Shown piece after piece: positions 1 to 5,334 of a stretch of DNA of 5,334 nucleotides; position 1 is the stretch's first letter; every line of letters begins with the position of its first letter. Both the position numbers and the translations under genes were made by a program. Under the pieces are notes generated by a model. The model had not been told where the DNA came from and ran no database searches. It saw only the letters and a program-made list of their open reading frames with translations. The stretch comes from Pseudomonadota bacterium (lineage in GTDB: Bacteria > Pseudomonadota > Gammaproteobacteria > Burkholderiales > Burkholderiaceae_C), in NCBI GenBank assembly GCA_023394015.1, contig JAEXBL010000006.1, positions 1 through 5,334 of the forward strand, written 5' to 3'.

Positions 1-406
1 GGCCCAGATCGTGCGCCGCGCGCACCACCGAACTGCCGGGGTCGGCCACGGCGGGCATGCCGGCTTCGCTGGTCAGGCCGACGTCGTGCCCTCGCAGCGC
101 TGGCGCCAGCAGCGGGCGGGCGTCGAAGCGGGCGCCGCCGGCGTGGTCGCCTTTCTTGTGCACGGCGCGCGGCAGCTCGCTGATCTGCTGCGCCTGGATC
201 GGCTGCGCCAGCGGCACCCGCTCATCCACGCGCTTGAGGAAGGCGCGGGTGGACTTGGCGTTTTCGCTGATCCAGTGGGTGAGGGTGGCTGCTTTTGTGA
301 CGGTGCCCAGCGGCAGCACCTCGTCCAGCGGCACCTGCGTGTCGCAGCCGTGGTCGAGCGGCGTGGGCACCAGGTACAGCGTGCCCCGGGGCGCCGCCGC
401 CGTCAT
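1..406 (-). CDS. RsmI-like SAM-dependent methyltransferase, N-terminal part (runs off window)
   Basis: The reverse strand reads open from an ATG at 406 to the window edge, giving 135 codons with no stop. The product looks like the tetrapyrrole-methylase/RsmI superfamily. It has an N-terminal strand with LYLVPTPLD (residues 10-18), matching the family's LY-V-TPIGNL opening, and a GLTSEAGMPAVADPGS segment (110-125), matching the SDAGTP-ISDPG cofactor-site loop. Canonical RsmI 2'-O-methylates C1402 of 16S rRNA. This protein departs from it: GNL is replaced by DHG, and the usual AEDTR-HT segment reads SENAKSTRAFL (47-57). It may therefore be the divergent paralogue often annotated only as 'SAM-dependent methyltransferase', and its substrate cannot be told from here. 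Its ATG overlaps the yceF stop as ATGA, so it is probably translationally coupled to it. The C-terminal half is outside the window. Family call firm, exact function not. Confidence 0.82.
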   Translation of the reverse strand, partial: MTAAAPRGTLYLVPTPLDHGCDTQVPLDEVLPLGTVTKAATLTHWISENAKSTRAFLKRVDERVPLAQPIQAQQISELPRAVHKKGDHAGGARFDARPLLAPALRGHDVGLTSEAGMPAVADPGSSVVRAAHDLG

Positions 407-996
407 GGCAGGGTCAGCCCGGCGGCGCGCAGCAGGCGGGCGGTGCGGATCAGCGGCAGGCCGACCAGGGCCGTGGGGTCGTCGTTGTGGATGGCGTCCA
501 GCAGCGCGATGCCCAGCCCCTCGCTCTTGGCGCTGCCGGCGCAGTCGTAGGGGCGCTCGGCCAGCAGGTAGCGTTCGATCTCGTCGTCGCTCAGGTCCCG
601 AAAGCGCACCTGGACGGCGGCCAGGTCGGTCTGCGCGAAACCGGTGTCTGCGCACACCACCGCCAGCGCGGTCTGAAAGACCACGCTGTGCCCTCGCATG
701 CGGCGCAGCTGCGCCACCGCGCGCTCGTGCGTGCCGGGCTTGCCCAGCGGCTCGCCGGCCAGGTCGGCCACCTGGTCGGAGCCGATGACGATGGCCTGCG
801 GGTGGCGCCCGGCCACCTCGCGCGCCTTGGCGAGCGCCAGGCGCAGGGCCAGATCGCGCGGCGCTTCGCCGGGCTGCGGCGCTTCGTCCACGTTCGGCGC
901 CTCGGTGGAAAAAGGCAGGCCCAGGCGGGCCAGCAGTTCGCGTCGGTAGGGCGAGGTGGAACCCAGAATCAGCGGGCGGGCAGGGGCAGGGGGCAT
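403..996 (-). CDS. yceF: Maf-family nucleotide pyrophosphatase, YceF type (7-methyl-GTP pyrophosphatase)
   Basis: This 197-residue protein has the usual length of the Maf/HAM1-like fold. Maf proteins hydrolyse non-canonical nucleoside triphosphates to the monophosphate and pyrophosphate in the cytoplasm; E. coli YceF prefers 7-methyl-GTP. Visible hallmarks are the N-terminal phosphate-binding GSTSPYRRELL (12-22), the A-VDE segment (33-38), the catalytic-site GSDQV (72-76, with D74 as the likely base), GKPGT (85-89), CAGSAKSEG (about 151-159) and LVGLPLI near the C-terminus. SDQV and CAGS-KSEG fit YceF better than the dTTP/UTP-specific YhdE group, which carries other residues at these points. 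The ATG at 996 is the natural start because the conserved motif begins twelve residues later. A weak AAGAGA ribosome-binding site lies 9 bases upstream. It is divergent from yceD, as in E. coli, and overlaps the downstream methyltransferase by 4 bases. Confidence 0.93.
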   Translation of the reverse strand: MPPAPARPLILGSTSPYRRELLARLGLPFSTEAPNVDEAPQPGEAPRDLALRLALAKAREVAGRHPQAIVIGSDQVADLAGEPLGKPGTHERAVAQLRRMRGHSVVFQTALAVVCADTGFAQTDLAAVQVRFRDLSDDEIERYLLAERPYDCAGSAKSEGLGIALLDAIHNDDPTALVGLPLIRTARLLRAAGLTLP

Positions 997-1010
997 GCGC
1001 GCGATTCTCT

Positions 1011-1016
1011 TACACT
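1011..1016 (+). promoter_or_regulatory. Candidate -10 element for yceD (leaderless transcript)
   Basis: TACACT lies in the 26-base gap between the divergent yceF and yceD starts. It matches TATAAT at four of six positions, including the important second A and last T. A start site 7 bases downstream would fall on the A of the yceD ATG at 1023, giving a leaderless mRNA; this agrees with the absence of any purine-rich ribosome-binding site ahead of that ATG. No convincing -35 hexamer is seen upstream, where the sequence is G-rich yceF coding DNA. Confidence 0.4.
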
Positions 1017-1022
1017 GCCCGA

Positions 1023-1571
1023 ATGAGCAAGACGTTTTCGCCCGATCGGCTCGACGTGGCGGCCTTCGCCCAGGCGCAGGCCAGCCTGTCGGGCCGCGAT
1101 CCGCTGCAAAACTATGAGCGGCTGGCGCAGGACCTGCACGCGCCCGACGGCGACCTGCCCATCGACTGGCAGGTCGAGGGCGAACAGCGCAGCGCCATCG
1201 ACGGCAGCCGGCGCCCGGCGCTGCACCTGCGCGTGCAGGCCACGCTGCCGCTGACCTGCCAGCGCTGCATGGGCGAGGTGCGCGTGCCGGTGGCGGTGGA
1301 TCGGCACCTCGTCTTCGTGCCCGACGAGGACACCGCCGCGGCGCTGGACGAGGCCTCGGACGACGACGTGCTGGCGCTGGCGCCCGACTTCGATGTGCGC
1401 GCCCTGATCGAGGACGAGTTGCTGATGGCGCTGCCCCTGGTGCCGCGCCACGACGAATGCCCCGAAGGCGTGCAGCTGTCGGCGCAAAGCCCCGGCTTCG
1501 AGGACGCCGAGCCGGCCCGGCCCAACCCCTTTGCGGCGCTGGCGGCGCTGAAGGACGGCAAGCCGAACTGA
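1023..1571 (+). CDS. yceD: YceD, DUF177 family (23S rRNA accumulation protein)
   Basis: This 182-residue protein belongs to the DUF177/YceD family, implicated in accumulation of 23S rRNA in bacteria and plastids; no enzymatic reaction is established. The N-terminus [12 protein letters not shown] (5-16) is the betaproteobacterial form. The family core shows a Cys pair in LTCQRC (C79, C82) after a beta-strand, an acidic stretch (about 101-124), then the signature [17 protein letters not shown] (130-146) with H143 and C146. C79, C82, H143 and C146 could form a metal site, which is inference. The tail [13 protein letters not shown] is also typical. No Shine-Dalgarno precedes the ATG at 1023; the start is chosen because the conserved FSPDRLD block begins at residue 5 and there is no room for a longer protein before the divergent yceF. 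It is followed by rpmF, the standard neighbour. Confidence 0.93.
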   Translation: MSKTFSPDRLDVAAFAQAQASLSGRDPLQNYERLAQDLHAPDGDLPIDWQVEGEQRSAIDGSRRPALHLRVQATLPLTCQRCMGEVRVPVAVDRHLVFVPDEDTAAALDEASDDDVLALAPDFDVRALIEDELLMALPLVPRHDECPEGVQLSAQSPGFEDAEPARPNPFAALAALKDGKPN

Positions 1572-1621
1572 CGGCGGCGCCACGGCTGTGCCAGCCCTGG
1601 CGGATCAGACGGATTCCGGGC

Positions 1622-1627
1622 TATAAT
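1622..1627 (+). promoter_or_regulatory. Perfect -10 box (TATAAT), likely rpmF promoter
   Basis: An exact TATAAT sits in an otherwise GC-rich gap, 51 bases after the yceD stop. No good -35 is visible: at 16-19 base spacing the best candidates are GC-rich hexamers near 1597-1605. A start near 1633-1635 would give rpmF a 5' leader of about 113-115 bases. The placement fits a separate, stronger promoter for the ribosomal protein gene inside the yceD-rpmF-plsX-fab cluster. Confidence 0.65.
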
Positions 1628-1735
1628 CGTGGGCTTCGCGCGCAGGAGCGGTTGGGGTTTGGTCCCGCCCTTGGCGCCGACACCCATCATCGCTTCGGGC
1701 GGGCCGCCTGCTTCCGGGGCTTCAACCAGAGATTC

Positions 1736-1742
1736 AAAGGAG
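1736..1742 (+). promoter_or_regulatory. Strong ribosome-binding site of rpmF
   Basis: AAAGGAG ends 5 bases before the ATG at 1748. It is the best Shine-Dalgarno match in the window together with the one before fabG. It fixes the rpmF start at 1748, although the frame is open further upstream. Confidence 0.85.
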
Positions 1743-1747
1743 CCATC

Positions 1748-1930
1748 ATGGCTGTTCAGCAAAACAAGAAGTCGCCGTCCAAGCGCGGCATGCACCGCTC
1801 GCACAACGCCCTGAGCGCGCCCGGCATCGCCATCGAGCCGACCACGGGCGAGACGCACCTGCGCCACCACATCAGCCCCAACGGCTTCTACCGTGGCCGC
1901 CAGGTGATCAAGCCCAAGACGGAAGCCTGA
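1748..1930 (+). CDS. rpmF: 50S ribosomal protein L32 (bL32)
   Basis: This 60-residue, strongly basic protein is L32 of the large ribosomal subunit. It opens with [19 protein letters not shown], the family's conserved N-terminus, and continues with [10 protein letters not shown] near the C-terminus. Length is close to the E. coli protein (57 residues). It contains no cysteine, so it is the zinc-independent form without the CxxC pairs of some other lineages. The frame is open for about 290 bases upstream, but that extension reads as the shadow of yceD, and the AAAGGAG site plus the MAVQQ start settle 1748. It lies between yceD and plsX, as is usual in proteobacteria, and probably has its own promoter at 1622-1627. 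Confidence 0.98.
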   Translation: MAVQQNKKSPSKRGMHRSHNALSAPGIAIEPTTGETHLRHHISPNGFYRGRQVIKPKTEA

Positions 1931-1974
1931 TCTCCGCGGCCTGACCGGACGGGCCGCCGCACAGGCCCCCGTCC

Positions 1975-1980
1975 TATACT
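1975..1980 (+). promoter_or_regulatory. Candidate -10 element upstream of plsX
   Basis: TATACT matches TATAAT at five of six positions and lies in the GC-rich rpmF-plsX gap, 45 bases after the rpmF stop. A start site near 1987 would give plsX a leader of about 110 bases beginning at the foot of the 1986-2017 stem-loop. No recognisable -35 lies at standard distance, so this is a moderate call; plsX could simply be co-transcribed with rpmF. Confidence 0.45.
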
Positions 1981-1985
1981 TGCCG

Positions 1986-2017
1986 GGCCCGGCGCTACCA
2001 CCGCGTAGCCTCGGGCC
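1986..2017 (+). promoter_or_regulatory. Strong stem-loop in the rpmF-plsX gap (attenuator or leader hairpin)
   Basis: GGCCCG (1986-1991) pairs with CGGGCC (2012-2017). A G-U pair and one C-C mismatch follow, then GCTAC (1994-1998) pairs with GTAGC (2005-2009) around a 6-base loop. TTT follows at 2018-2020, too short a run for a confident intrinsic terminator. An alternative pairing exists: CCCGGC (1988-1993) with GCCGGG (2034-2039), which is followed directly by the T-rich stretch 2040-2053. The two pairings exclude each other, the arrangement expected of an attenuator, though this is unproven. Confidence 0.5.
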
Positions 2018-2057
2018 TTTGCCGTTTCTGGCGGCCGGGTTTCGTTTTTGTTTCATG

Positions 2058-2080
2058 GCCGCGCCCAAGGCTGGCGCGGC
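2058..2080 (+). promoter_or_regulatory. Perfect 8-bp GC stem-loop just upstream of the plsX ribosome-binding region
   Basis: GCCGCGCC (2058-2065) and GGCGCGGC (2073-2080) are exact reverse complements around a 7-base loop. The stem ends 17 bases before the plsX ATG and 8 bases before its weak GGGG Shine-Dalgarno (2089-2092), close enough to affect ribosome access. A T-rich stretch (2040-2053) lies on its 5' side, so it is not a plus-strand terminator. Confidence 0.5.
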
Positions 2081-2097
2081 GTTCGCACGGGGCTTGC

Positions 2098-3138
2098 ATG
2101 ATCGTACTGGCTGTCGATTGCATGGGCGGTGACCACGGGCCCGCCGTGACGCTGCCGGCCTGCCGCCAGTTTCTCGACAGCCACCCCGACGCCCAGCTGC
2201 TACTGGTCGGTCGCGCCGAGGCTCTGCAGGGCTTTGACCACCCCCGCGCCCGCGTGGTGCCCGCCACCGAGGTGGTGGGCATGGACGATTCGGTGGAAGT
2301 CGCGCTGCGCAAGAAGCGGGACTCGTCCACCCGTGTGGCCATCCAGCAGGTCAAGGAGGGCGCGGCCCAGGCGGCGGTGTCGGCCGGCAACACCGGTGCG
2401 CTGATGGCGATCGCGCGCTACCTGTTGAAGACGCTGGAGCGCATCGAGCGCCCGGCCATCGCCACCCAGATCCCCAACGCCCGCGGCGGCGCTACCACGG
2501 TACTGGACCTGGGCGCCAACGTGGACTGCACCGCCGAGCACCTGCTGCAGTTTGCCGTCATGGGTTCGGCCCTGGTGTCGGTGCTGAACAACGACGACAG
2601 GCCCACCGTGGGCCTGCTGAACATCGGCGAGGAAGCCATCAAGGGCGGCGACGAGATCAAGCGCGCCGGCGAGCTGCTGCGTGCCGCCGCCGCCGCGGGC
2701 GACCTGAACTTCGTCGGCAACGTCGAGGGCAACGACATCTTCAAGGGCACGGCCGACATCGTGGTCTGCGACGGTTTCGTGGGCAACGTGGCGCTGAAGA
2801 CCACCGAGGGCCTGGCGACCATGATCATGCAGTTCCTGCGCGAGGAGTTCACGCGCAACCCGCTGACCAGGCTGGCGGCGGCGCTGTCCTACCCGGTGCT
2901 CAAGGCGCTGAAGAAGCGCCTGGACCACCGCCGCTACAACGGCGCCGCGCTGCTGGGGCTGCGCGGGCTGGTGTTCAAGAGCCACGGCTCGGCCGACGCA
3001 CTGGCCTTCGAGCAGGCGCTGTGCCGGGCGTATGATGCGGCCAGCAACCAGCTGCTCGACCGCGTGCGGGCGCGCATCGCCCACGCGGCGCCCCTGCTGG
3101 CCCAGCCGGCACCCGCGCCGGCGCAGCCTGCGGCCTGA
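2098..3138 (+). CDS. plsX: Phosphate acyltransferase PlsX (acyl-ACP:phosphate)
   Basis: PlsX converts acyl-ACP and phosphate into acyl-phosphate and ACP at the inner face of the membrane, feeding the glycerol-3-phosphate acyltransferase PlsY for phospholipid synthesis. The 346-residue length is normal. Family blocks appear in order: [10 protein letters not shown] (6-15), [10 protein letters not shown] (95-104), LLNIGEE (173-179) followed by [13 protein letters not shown] (210-217), [12 protein letters not shown] (223-234), and [14 protein letters not shown] in the C-terminal third. The first block has Cys where many members have Ala. The end is a Pro/Ala-rich tail ([12 protein letters not shown]) with no apparent function. 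The start at 2098 is chosen because the first beta-strand begins at once; its Shine-Dalgarno (GGGG, 5-base spacing) is weak and sits behind a stable stem-loop. fabH follows after 43 bases without a terminator. Confidence 0.97.
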   Translation: MIVLAVDCMGGDHGPAVTLPACRQFLDSHPDAQLLLVGRAEALQGFDHPRARVVPATEVVGMDDSVEVALRKKRDSSTRVAIQQVKEGAAQAAVSAGNTGALMAIARYLLKTLERIERPAIATQIPNARGGATTVLDLGANVDCTAEHLLQFAVMGSALVSVLNNDDRPTVGLLNIGEEAIKGGDEIKRAGELLRAAAAAGDLNFVGNVEGNDIFKGTADIVVCDGFVGNVALKTTEGLATMIMQFLREEFTRNPLTRLAAALSYPVLKALKKRLDHRRYNGAALLGLRGLVFKSHGSADALAFEQALCRAYDAASNQLLDRVRARIAHAAPLLAQPAPAPAQPAA

Positions 3139-3181
3139 GGCCGCCCCCAGCCCCGAGACACCTTCACGAGAACCCGACCGC

Positions 3182-4162
3182 ATGACCCGACGCTATTCCC
3201 GCATCACCGGCACCGGCAGCTACCTGCCGCCGCGCCGCGTGACCAACGACGAACTGGCGGCCGAGCTGGCGGCGCGGGGCATCGAGACGTCGAACGAGTG
3301 GATCATCGAGCGCACAGGCATCCAGGCGCGCCATTTCGCCGCGCCCGAGGTGCCGTCCAGCGAGCTGGCCGTGCCCGCGGCCCAGGCAGCGCTGCAGGCG
3401 GCGGGCCTCGAGGCGACCGACATCGACCTCATCATCGTCGCCACCTCCACGCCGGACATGGTGTTTCCGTCCACCGCCGCCATCGTGCAGCACAAGCTGG
3501 GCATCGCCGGCTGCCCGGTGTTCGACGTGCAGGCGGTGTGCAGCGGCTTCGTCTACGCGCTCACGGTGGCCGACGCGCTGATCGCCAACGGCACCGCCAG
3601 CAAGGCGCTGGTGATCGGCGCCGAGGTGTTCAGCCGCATCCTCGACTGGAGCGACCGCACCACCTGCGGGCTGTGCGGCGACGGCGCCGGCGCCGTGGTG
3701 CTGGAGGCCAGCGACACGCCCGGCATCCTGGCCACCGACCTGCACGCCGACGGCAAGCACGTTGGCATCCTGTGCGTGCCGGGCCATGTCTCGGGCGGGC
3801 AGGTGCTGGGCGATCCGCTGCTCAAGATGGACGGGCAGGCGGTGTTCAAGCTGGCCGTGGGCGTGCTCGACAAGGCCGCCCGCGCCGTGCTGGCCAAGGC
3901 CGGCAAGCAGGAATCCGACATCGACTGGCTGATCCCGCACCAGGCCAACATCCGCATCATGCAAAGCACGGCCAAGAAGCTGCACCTGCCGCCCGAGAAG
4001 GTGGTGGTGACGGTGCAGGACCATGGCAACACCTCGGCCGCCTCGATCCCGCTGGCGCTGGACCACGGCGTGCGCTCGGGCCAGGTGAAGCCGGGGCAGA
4101 CGCTGCTGCTCGAAGGCGTGGGCGGCGGCTTCACCTGGGGTGCGGTGCTCCTGGATCTATAG
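3182..4162 (+). CDS. fabH: Beta-ketoacyl-ACP synthase III (KAS III, FabH)
   Basis: FabH condenses acetyl-CoA with malonyl-ACP to acetoacetyl-ACP, the first step of type II fatty acid synthesis in the cytoplasm. The 326-residue protein shows the thiolase-fold triad: C120 in [12 protein letters not shown]253 in [10 protein letters not shown] and N283 in [15 protein letters not shown] is the ACP-contact motif of this family, W40 and R44 align with CoA-binding W32 and R36 of the E. coli enzyme, and F95 aligns with pocket residue F87, which favours short primers. The C-terminus [15 protein letters not shown] is typical. The frame is open 50 codons further upstream, inside plsX, but homology starts at [16 protein letters not shown], so the ATG at 3182 is used; the ribosome-binding site (ACGAGAA, 3166-3172) is weak. 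The TAG stop lies at the start of a palindromic repeat. Confidence 0.97.
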   Translation: MTRRYSRITGTGSYLPPRRVTNDELAAELAARGIETSNEWIIERTGIQARHFAAPEVPSSELAVPAAQAALQAAGLEATDIDLIIVATSTPDMVFPSTAAIVQHKLGIAGCPVFDVQAVCSGFVYALTVADALIANGTASKALVIGAEVFSRILDWSDRTTCGLCGDGAGAVVLEASDTPGILATDLHADGKHVGILCVPGHVSGGQVLGDPLLKMDGQAVFKLAVGVLDKAARAVLAKAGKQESDIDWLIPHQANIRIMQSTAKKLHLPPEKVVVTVQDHGNTSAASIPLALDHGVRSGQVKPGQTLLLEGVGGGFTWGAVLLDL

Positions 4163-4200
4163 CTTTCAGCGCTTGATGGGCAAGCGCTGCGGGCACTTTT
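4159..4200 (+). repeat. REP-like palindromic element overlapping the fabH stop codon
   Basis: The core is a perfect inverted repeat: CAGCGCTTG (4167-4175) and CAAGCGCTG (4181-4189) around ATGGG, flanked by ATAGCT on the left and GGGCACTTTT on the right. From memory, near-identical modules (AGCGCTTGATGGxCAAGCGCT with an ATAGCT-like left flank and T-rich right flank) recur between genes in Comamonadaceae genomes; this was not checked by search. It fills most of the 63-base fabH-fabD gap, and the fabH TAG (4160-4162) falls within the ATAGCT flank. The T run begins 8 bases past the stem, so it is a poor intrinsic terminator. It could still fold in the mRNA and affect decay or relative expression. 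Confidence 0.65.
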
Positions 4201-4225
4201 GTTCATCCTTATCTTTGCGAGAGTC

Positions 4226-5176
4226 ATGAAACCCATCGCCTTTGTTTTTCCCGGCCAGGGCTCGCAGTCCGTGGGCATGCTGGATGCCTGGGGCGATCAC
4301 CCGGCCGTGCGCGAGACGCTGCAGGAGGCCTCCGAGGCGCTGGGCGAGGACCTGGGCGCGCTGATCGCCGCCGGCCCCAAGGAAGAGCTGGCGCTGACCA
4401 CCAATACCCAGCCGGTGATGCTGGTGGCGGGCGTGGCCTGCTGGCGTGCCTGGCGCGCCGAGGGCGGGGCGCTGCCGGCCGCCGTGGCCGGGCACTCGCT
4501 GGGCGAATACTCGGCGCTGGTCGCCGCCGAGGCGCTGTCGCTGGCCGCCGCCGTGCCCCTGGTGCGCCTGCGCGCCGCCGCCATGCAGGAGGCGGTGCCC
4601 GTCGGCACCGGCGCCATGGCCGCCATCCTGGGCCTGGATGCCGCCAAAGTGATGGCCGGCTGCGCCGAAGTGACGGGCGCCATGGGCGACAACGGCGCCG
4701 AGGTGGTGGAGGCTGTCAACTTCAACGACCCGGTGCAGACCGTGATCGCCGGCACCAAGGCGGCGGTGGACAAGGCCTGCGAAGTGCTCAAGGGCATGGG
4801 CGCCAAGCGCGCGCTGCCGCTGCCGGTGTCGGCGCCGTTCCACTCCAGCCTGATGAAGCCGGCTGCCGAGCAGCTGAAGGCGGCGCTGGCCGAGGTGGCC
4901 TTCAGCGCGCCGAAGATTCCGGTGGTGAACAACATCGACGTCGCCATCGAGGACGACCCGGACCGCATCCGCGACGCCCTGTACCGCCAGGCCTTCGGCC
5001 CGGTGCGCTGGGTGGAGTGTGTGCACAAGATCAAGGCCATGGGCTTGCACACCGTGGTCGAATGCGGCCCCGGCAAGGTGCTGGCCGGCATGACCAAGCG
5101 CATCGACGCCGAACTGACCGGCGTGGCCCTGTACGACCCGGCCACGCTGGCCGAGGCGAAGGCGCTGGTGGGCTGA
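4226..5176 (+). CDS. fabD: Malonyl-CoA:ACP S-malonyltransferase (FabD)
   Basis: FabD moves the malonyl group from CoA to acyl carrier protein, supplying malonyl-ACP to FabH and the elongating synthases. The 316-residue protein shows the full family set: FPGQGSQ (8-14, with Q11 in the oxyanion hole), the nucleophile S91 in GHSLGEYSAL (89-98), R116 in VRLRAAAMQ for the malonyl carboxylate, the catalytic H206 in VSAPFHSSLM, and GPGKVLAGMTKR near the C-terminus. E. coli FabD has 309 residues, so the length is normal. The frame could be extended to a TTG at 4199, but that would start inside the palindromic repeat, and the conserved first strand KPIAFVFPGQG follows directly on the ATG at 4226. A GAGAG purine stretch (4219-4223) is very close to this ATG, so initiation may be modest or coupled. 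Operon partner of fabH and fabG. Confidence 0.97.
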   Translation: MKPIAFVFPGQGSQSVGMLDAWGDHPAVRETLQEASEALGEDLGALIAAGPKEELALTTNTQPVMLVAGVACWRAWRAEGGALPAAVAGHSLGEYSALVAAEALSLAAAVPLVRLRAAAMQEAVPVGTGAMAAILGLDAAKVMAGCAEVTGAMGDNGAEVVEAVNFNDPVQTVIAGTKAAVDKACEVLKGMGAKRALPLPVSAPFHSSLMKPAAEQLKAALAEVAFSAPKIPVVNNIDVAIEDDPDRIRDALYRQAFGPVRWVECVHKIKAMGLHTVVECGPGKVLAGMTKRIDAELTGVALYDPATLAEAKALVG

Positions 5177-5249
5177 CGCGGCAGGCGATGGCTTTGCTGC
5201 GCCGGCGGCTCTCCATGGCCATGTGCCATGCGCTGACAACTTGATTGCA

Positions 5250-5255
5250 AGAGGA
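5250..5255 (+). promoter_or_regulatory. Ribosome-binding site of fabG
   Basis: AGAGGA lies 7 bases before the ATG at 5263 and is one of the two clear Shine-Dalgarno sites in the window. It supports the fabG start. The 86-base fabD-fabG gap shows no intrinsic terminator, so read-through from fabD is likely; a 6-bp stem-loop (5214-5219 with 5225-5230) is the only other structure seen there. Confidence 0.75.
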
Positions 5256-5262
5256 AAACTGA

Positions 5263-5334
5263 ATGTCTGAAACCGTCATGGCGGGCCAAGTGGCCCTGGT
5301 CACCGGCGCCAGCCGCGGCATCGGCGCGGCGATT
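5263..5334 (+). CDS. fabG: 3-oxoacyl-ACP reductase FabG, N-terminal 24 codons (cut by window edge)
   Basis: The open frame reads MSETVMAGQVALVTGASRGI and continues to the edge without a stop. VALVTGASRGIG (10-21) is the first beta-strand and TGxxxGxG nucleotide-binding turn of short-chain dehydrogenases, with R18 where NADPH-dependent FabG enzymes bind the 2'-phosphate. Alone this motif only says SDR family; position directly after fabH-fabD, in the conserved fab gene order, makes FabG by far the likeliest. FabG reduces 3-oxoacyl-ACP to 3-hydroxyacyl-ACP with NADPH. A good AGAGGA ribosome-binding site supports the ATG at 5263. The catalytic Ser-Tyr-Lys residues lie beyond the window. Confidence 0.92.
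   Translation, partial: MSETVMAGQVALVTGASRGIGAAI

Noticed and set aside
11..1026. Overlapping plus-strand frames opposite the methyltransferase and yceF
   Set aside because: They are shadows; both minus-strand proteins carry clear family motifs and the plus-strand translations do not.
1948..1973. GACGGG/CCCGTC inverted repeat after rpmF as an intrinsic terminator
   Set aside because: The stem is 6 bp with an uneven interior and is followed by CTATACTTG with no T-run, so it does not meet the terminator pattern.
1112..2068. Long minus-strand open frame (318 codons) covering yceD, rpmF and their gaps
   Set aside because: It spans well-identified genes and a promoter region, its translation is low-complexity Arg/Ala/Ser-rich with no family motif, and long antisense frames are expected at this GC content.
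2055..2132. Short frame (25 codons) whose ATG precedes plsX and which overlaps the plsX start in another frame
   Set aside because: There is no Shine-Dalgarno before its ATG, most of it lies in the 8-bp stem-loop, and the peptide resembles nothing I know. It could only matter as a translated leader, for which there is no evidence.
2200..3183. Long minus-strand open frame opposite plsX
   Set aside because: It is an antisense shadow of plsX: no motif, no start context, and composition set by plus-strand codon use.
4199..4225. Nine-codon upstream extension of fabD from a TTG
   Set aside because: It starts at the edge of the palindromic repeat, lacks a ribosome-binding site, and family homology begins at the ATG at 4226.
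4166..5239. Long minus-strand open frame (357 codons) opposite fabD
   Set aside because: The translation is rich in His, Gln, Gly and Arg, typical of the antisense frame of GC-rich genes, and FabD motifs on the plus strand account for the region.
1..5334. Search for tRNA/rRNA genes, CRISPR arrays, transposases, attachment sites and defence or biosynthetic novelties
   Set aside because: None seen: coding space is filled by conserved housekeeping genes and the gaps are all under 200 bases, with no direct-repeat arrays or mobile-element proteins.

Overview
The window is GC-rich (roughly 70% G+C by eye) and carries a conserved proteobacterial housekeeping locus: the divergent yceF | yceD-rpmF-plsX-fabH-fabD-fabG block. 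The protein sequences and a palindromic repeat between fabH and fabD suggest a betaproteobacterium of the Burkholderiales, most likely Comamonadaceae (Acidovorax/Alicycliphilus-like). That placement rests on recall of protein and repeat style, not on a database search.

Left arm, minus strand (1-996): a Maf-family nucleotide pyrophosphatase of the YceF type, followed with a 4-base stop/start overlap by the first 135 codons of a tetrapyrrole-methylase/RsmI-like SAM-dependent methyltransferase that runs off the window edge. Right arm, plus strand (1023-5334): yceD (DUF177), rpmF (ribosomal protein L32), plsX (phosphate acyltransferase), fabH (KAS III), fabD (malonyl-CoA:ACP transacylase), and the first 24 codons of fabG (3-oxoacyl-ACP reductase).

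The right arm links ribosome production to lipid production. YceD is tied to 23S rRNA accumulation and L32 is a 50S protein. PlsX turns acyl-ACP into acyl-phosphate for phospholipid synthesis. FabD makes malonyl-ACP, FabH condenses it with acetyl-CoA to start chains, and FabG performs the first reduction of each elongation cycle. All genes appear intact apart from the two cut by the window edges.

I found no unknown system, mobile gene or CRISPR. What is less ordinary lies between genes: a 26-base divergent gap in which yceD has no Shine-Dalgarno and may be leaderless; a perfect TATAAT about 125 bases ahead of rpmF; a highly structured plsX leader with two strong stem-loops around a U-rich stretch; and a perfect 9-bp palindrome of dispersed-repeat type that starts at the fabH stop codon.
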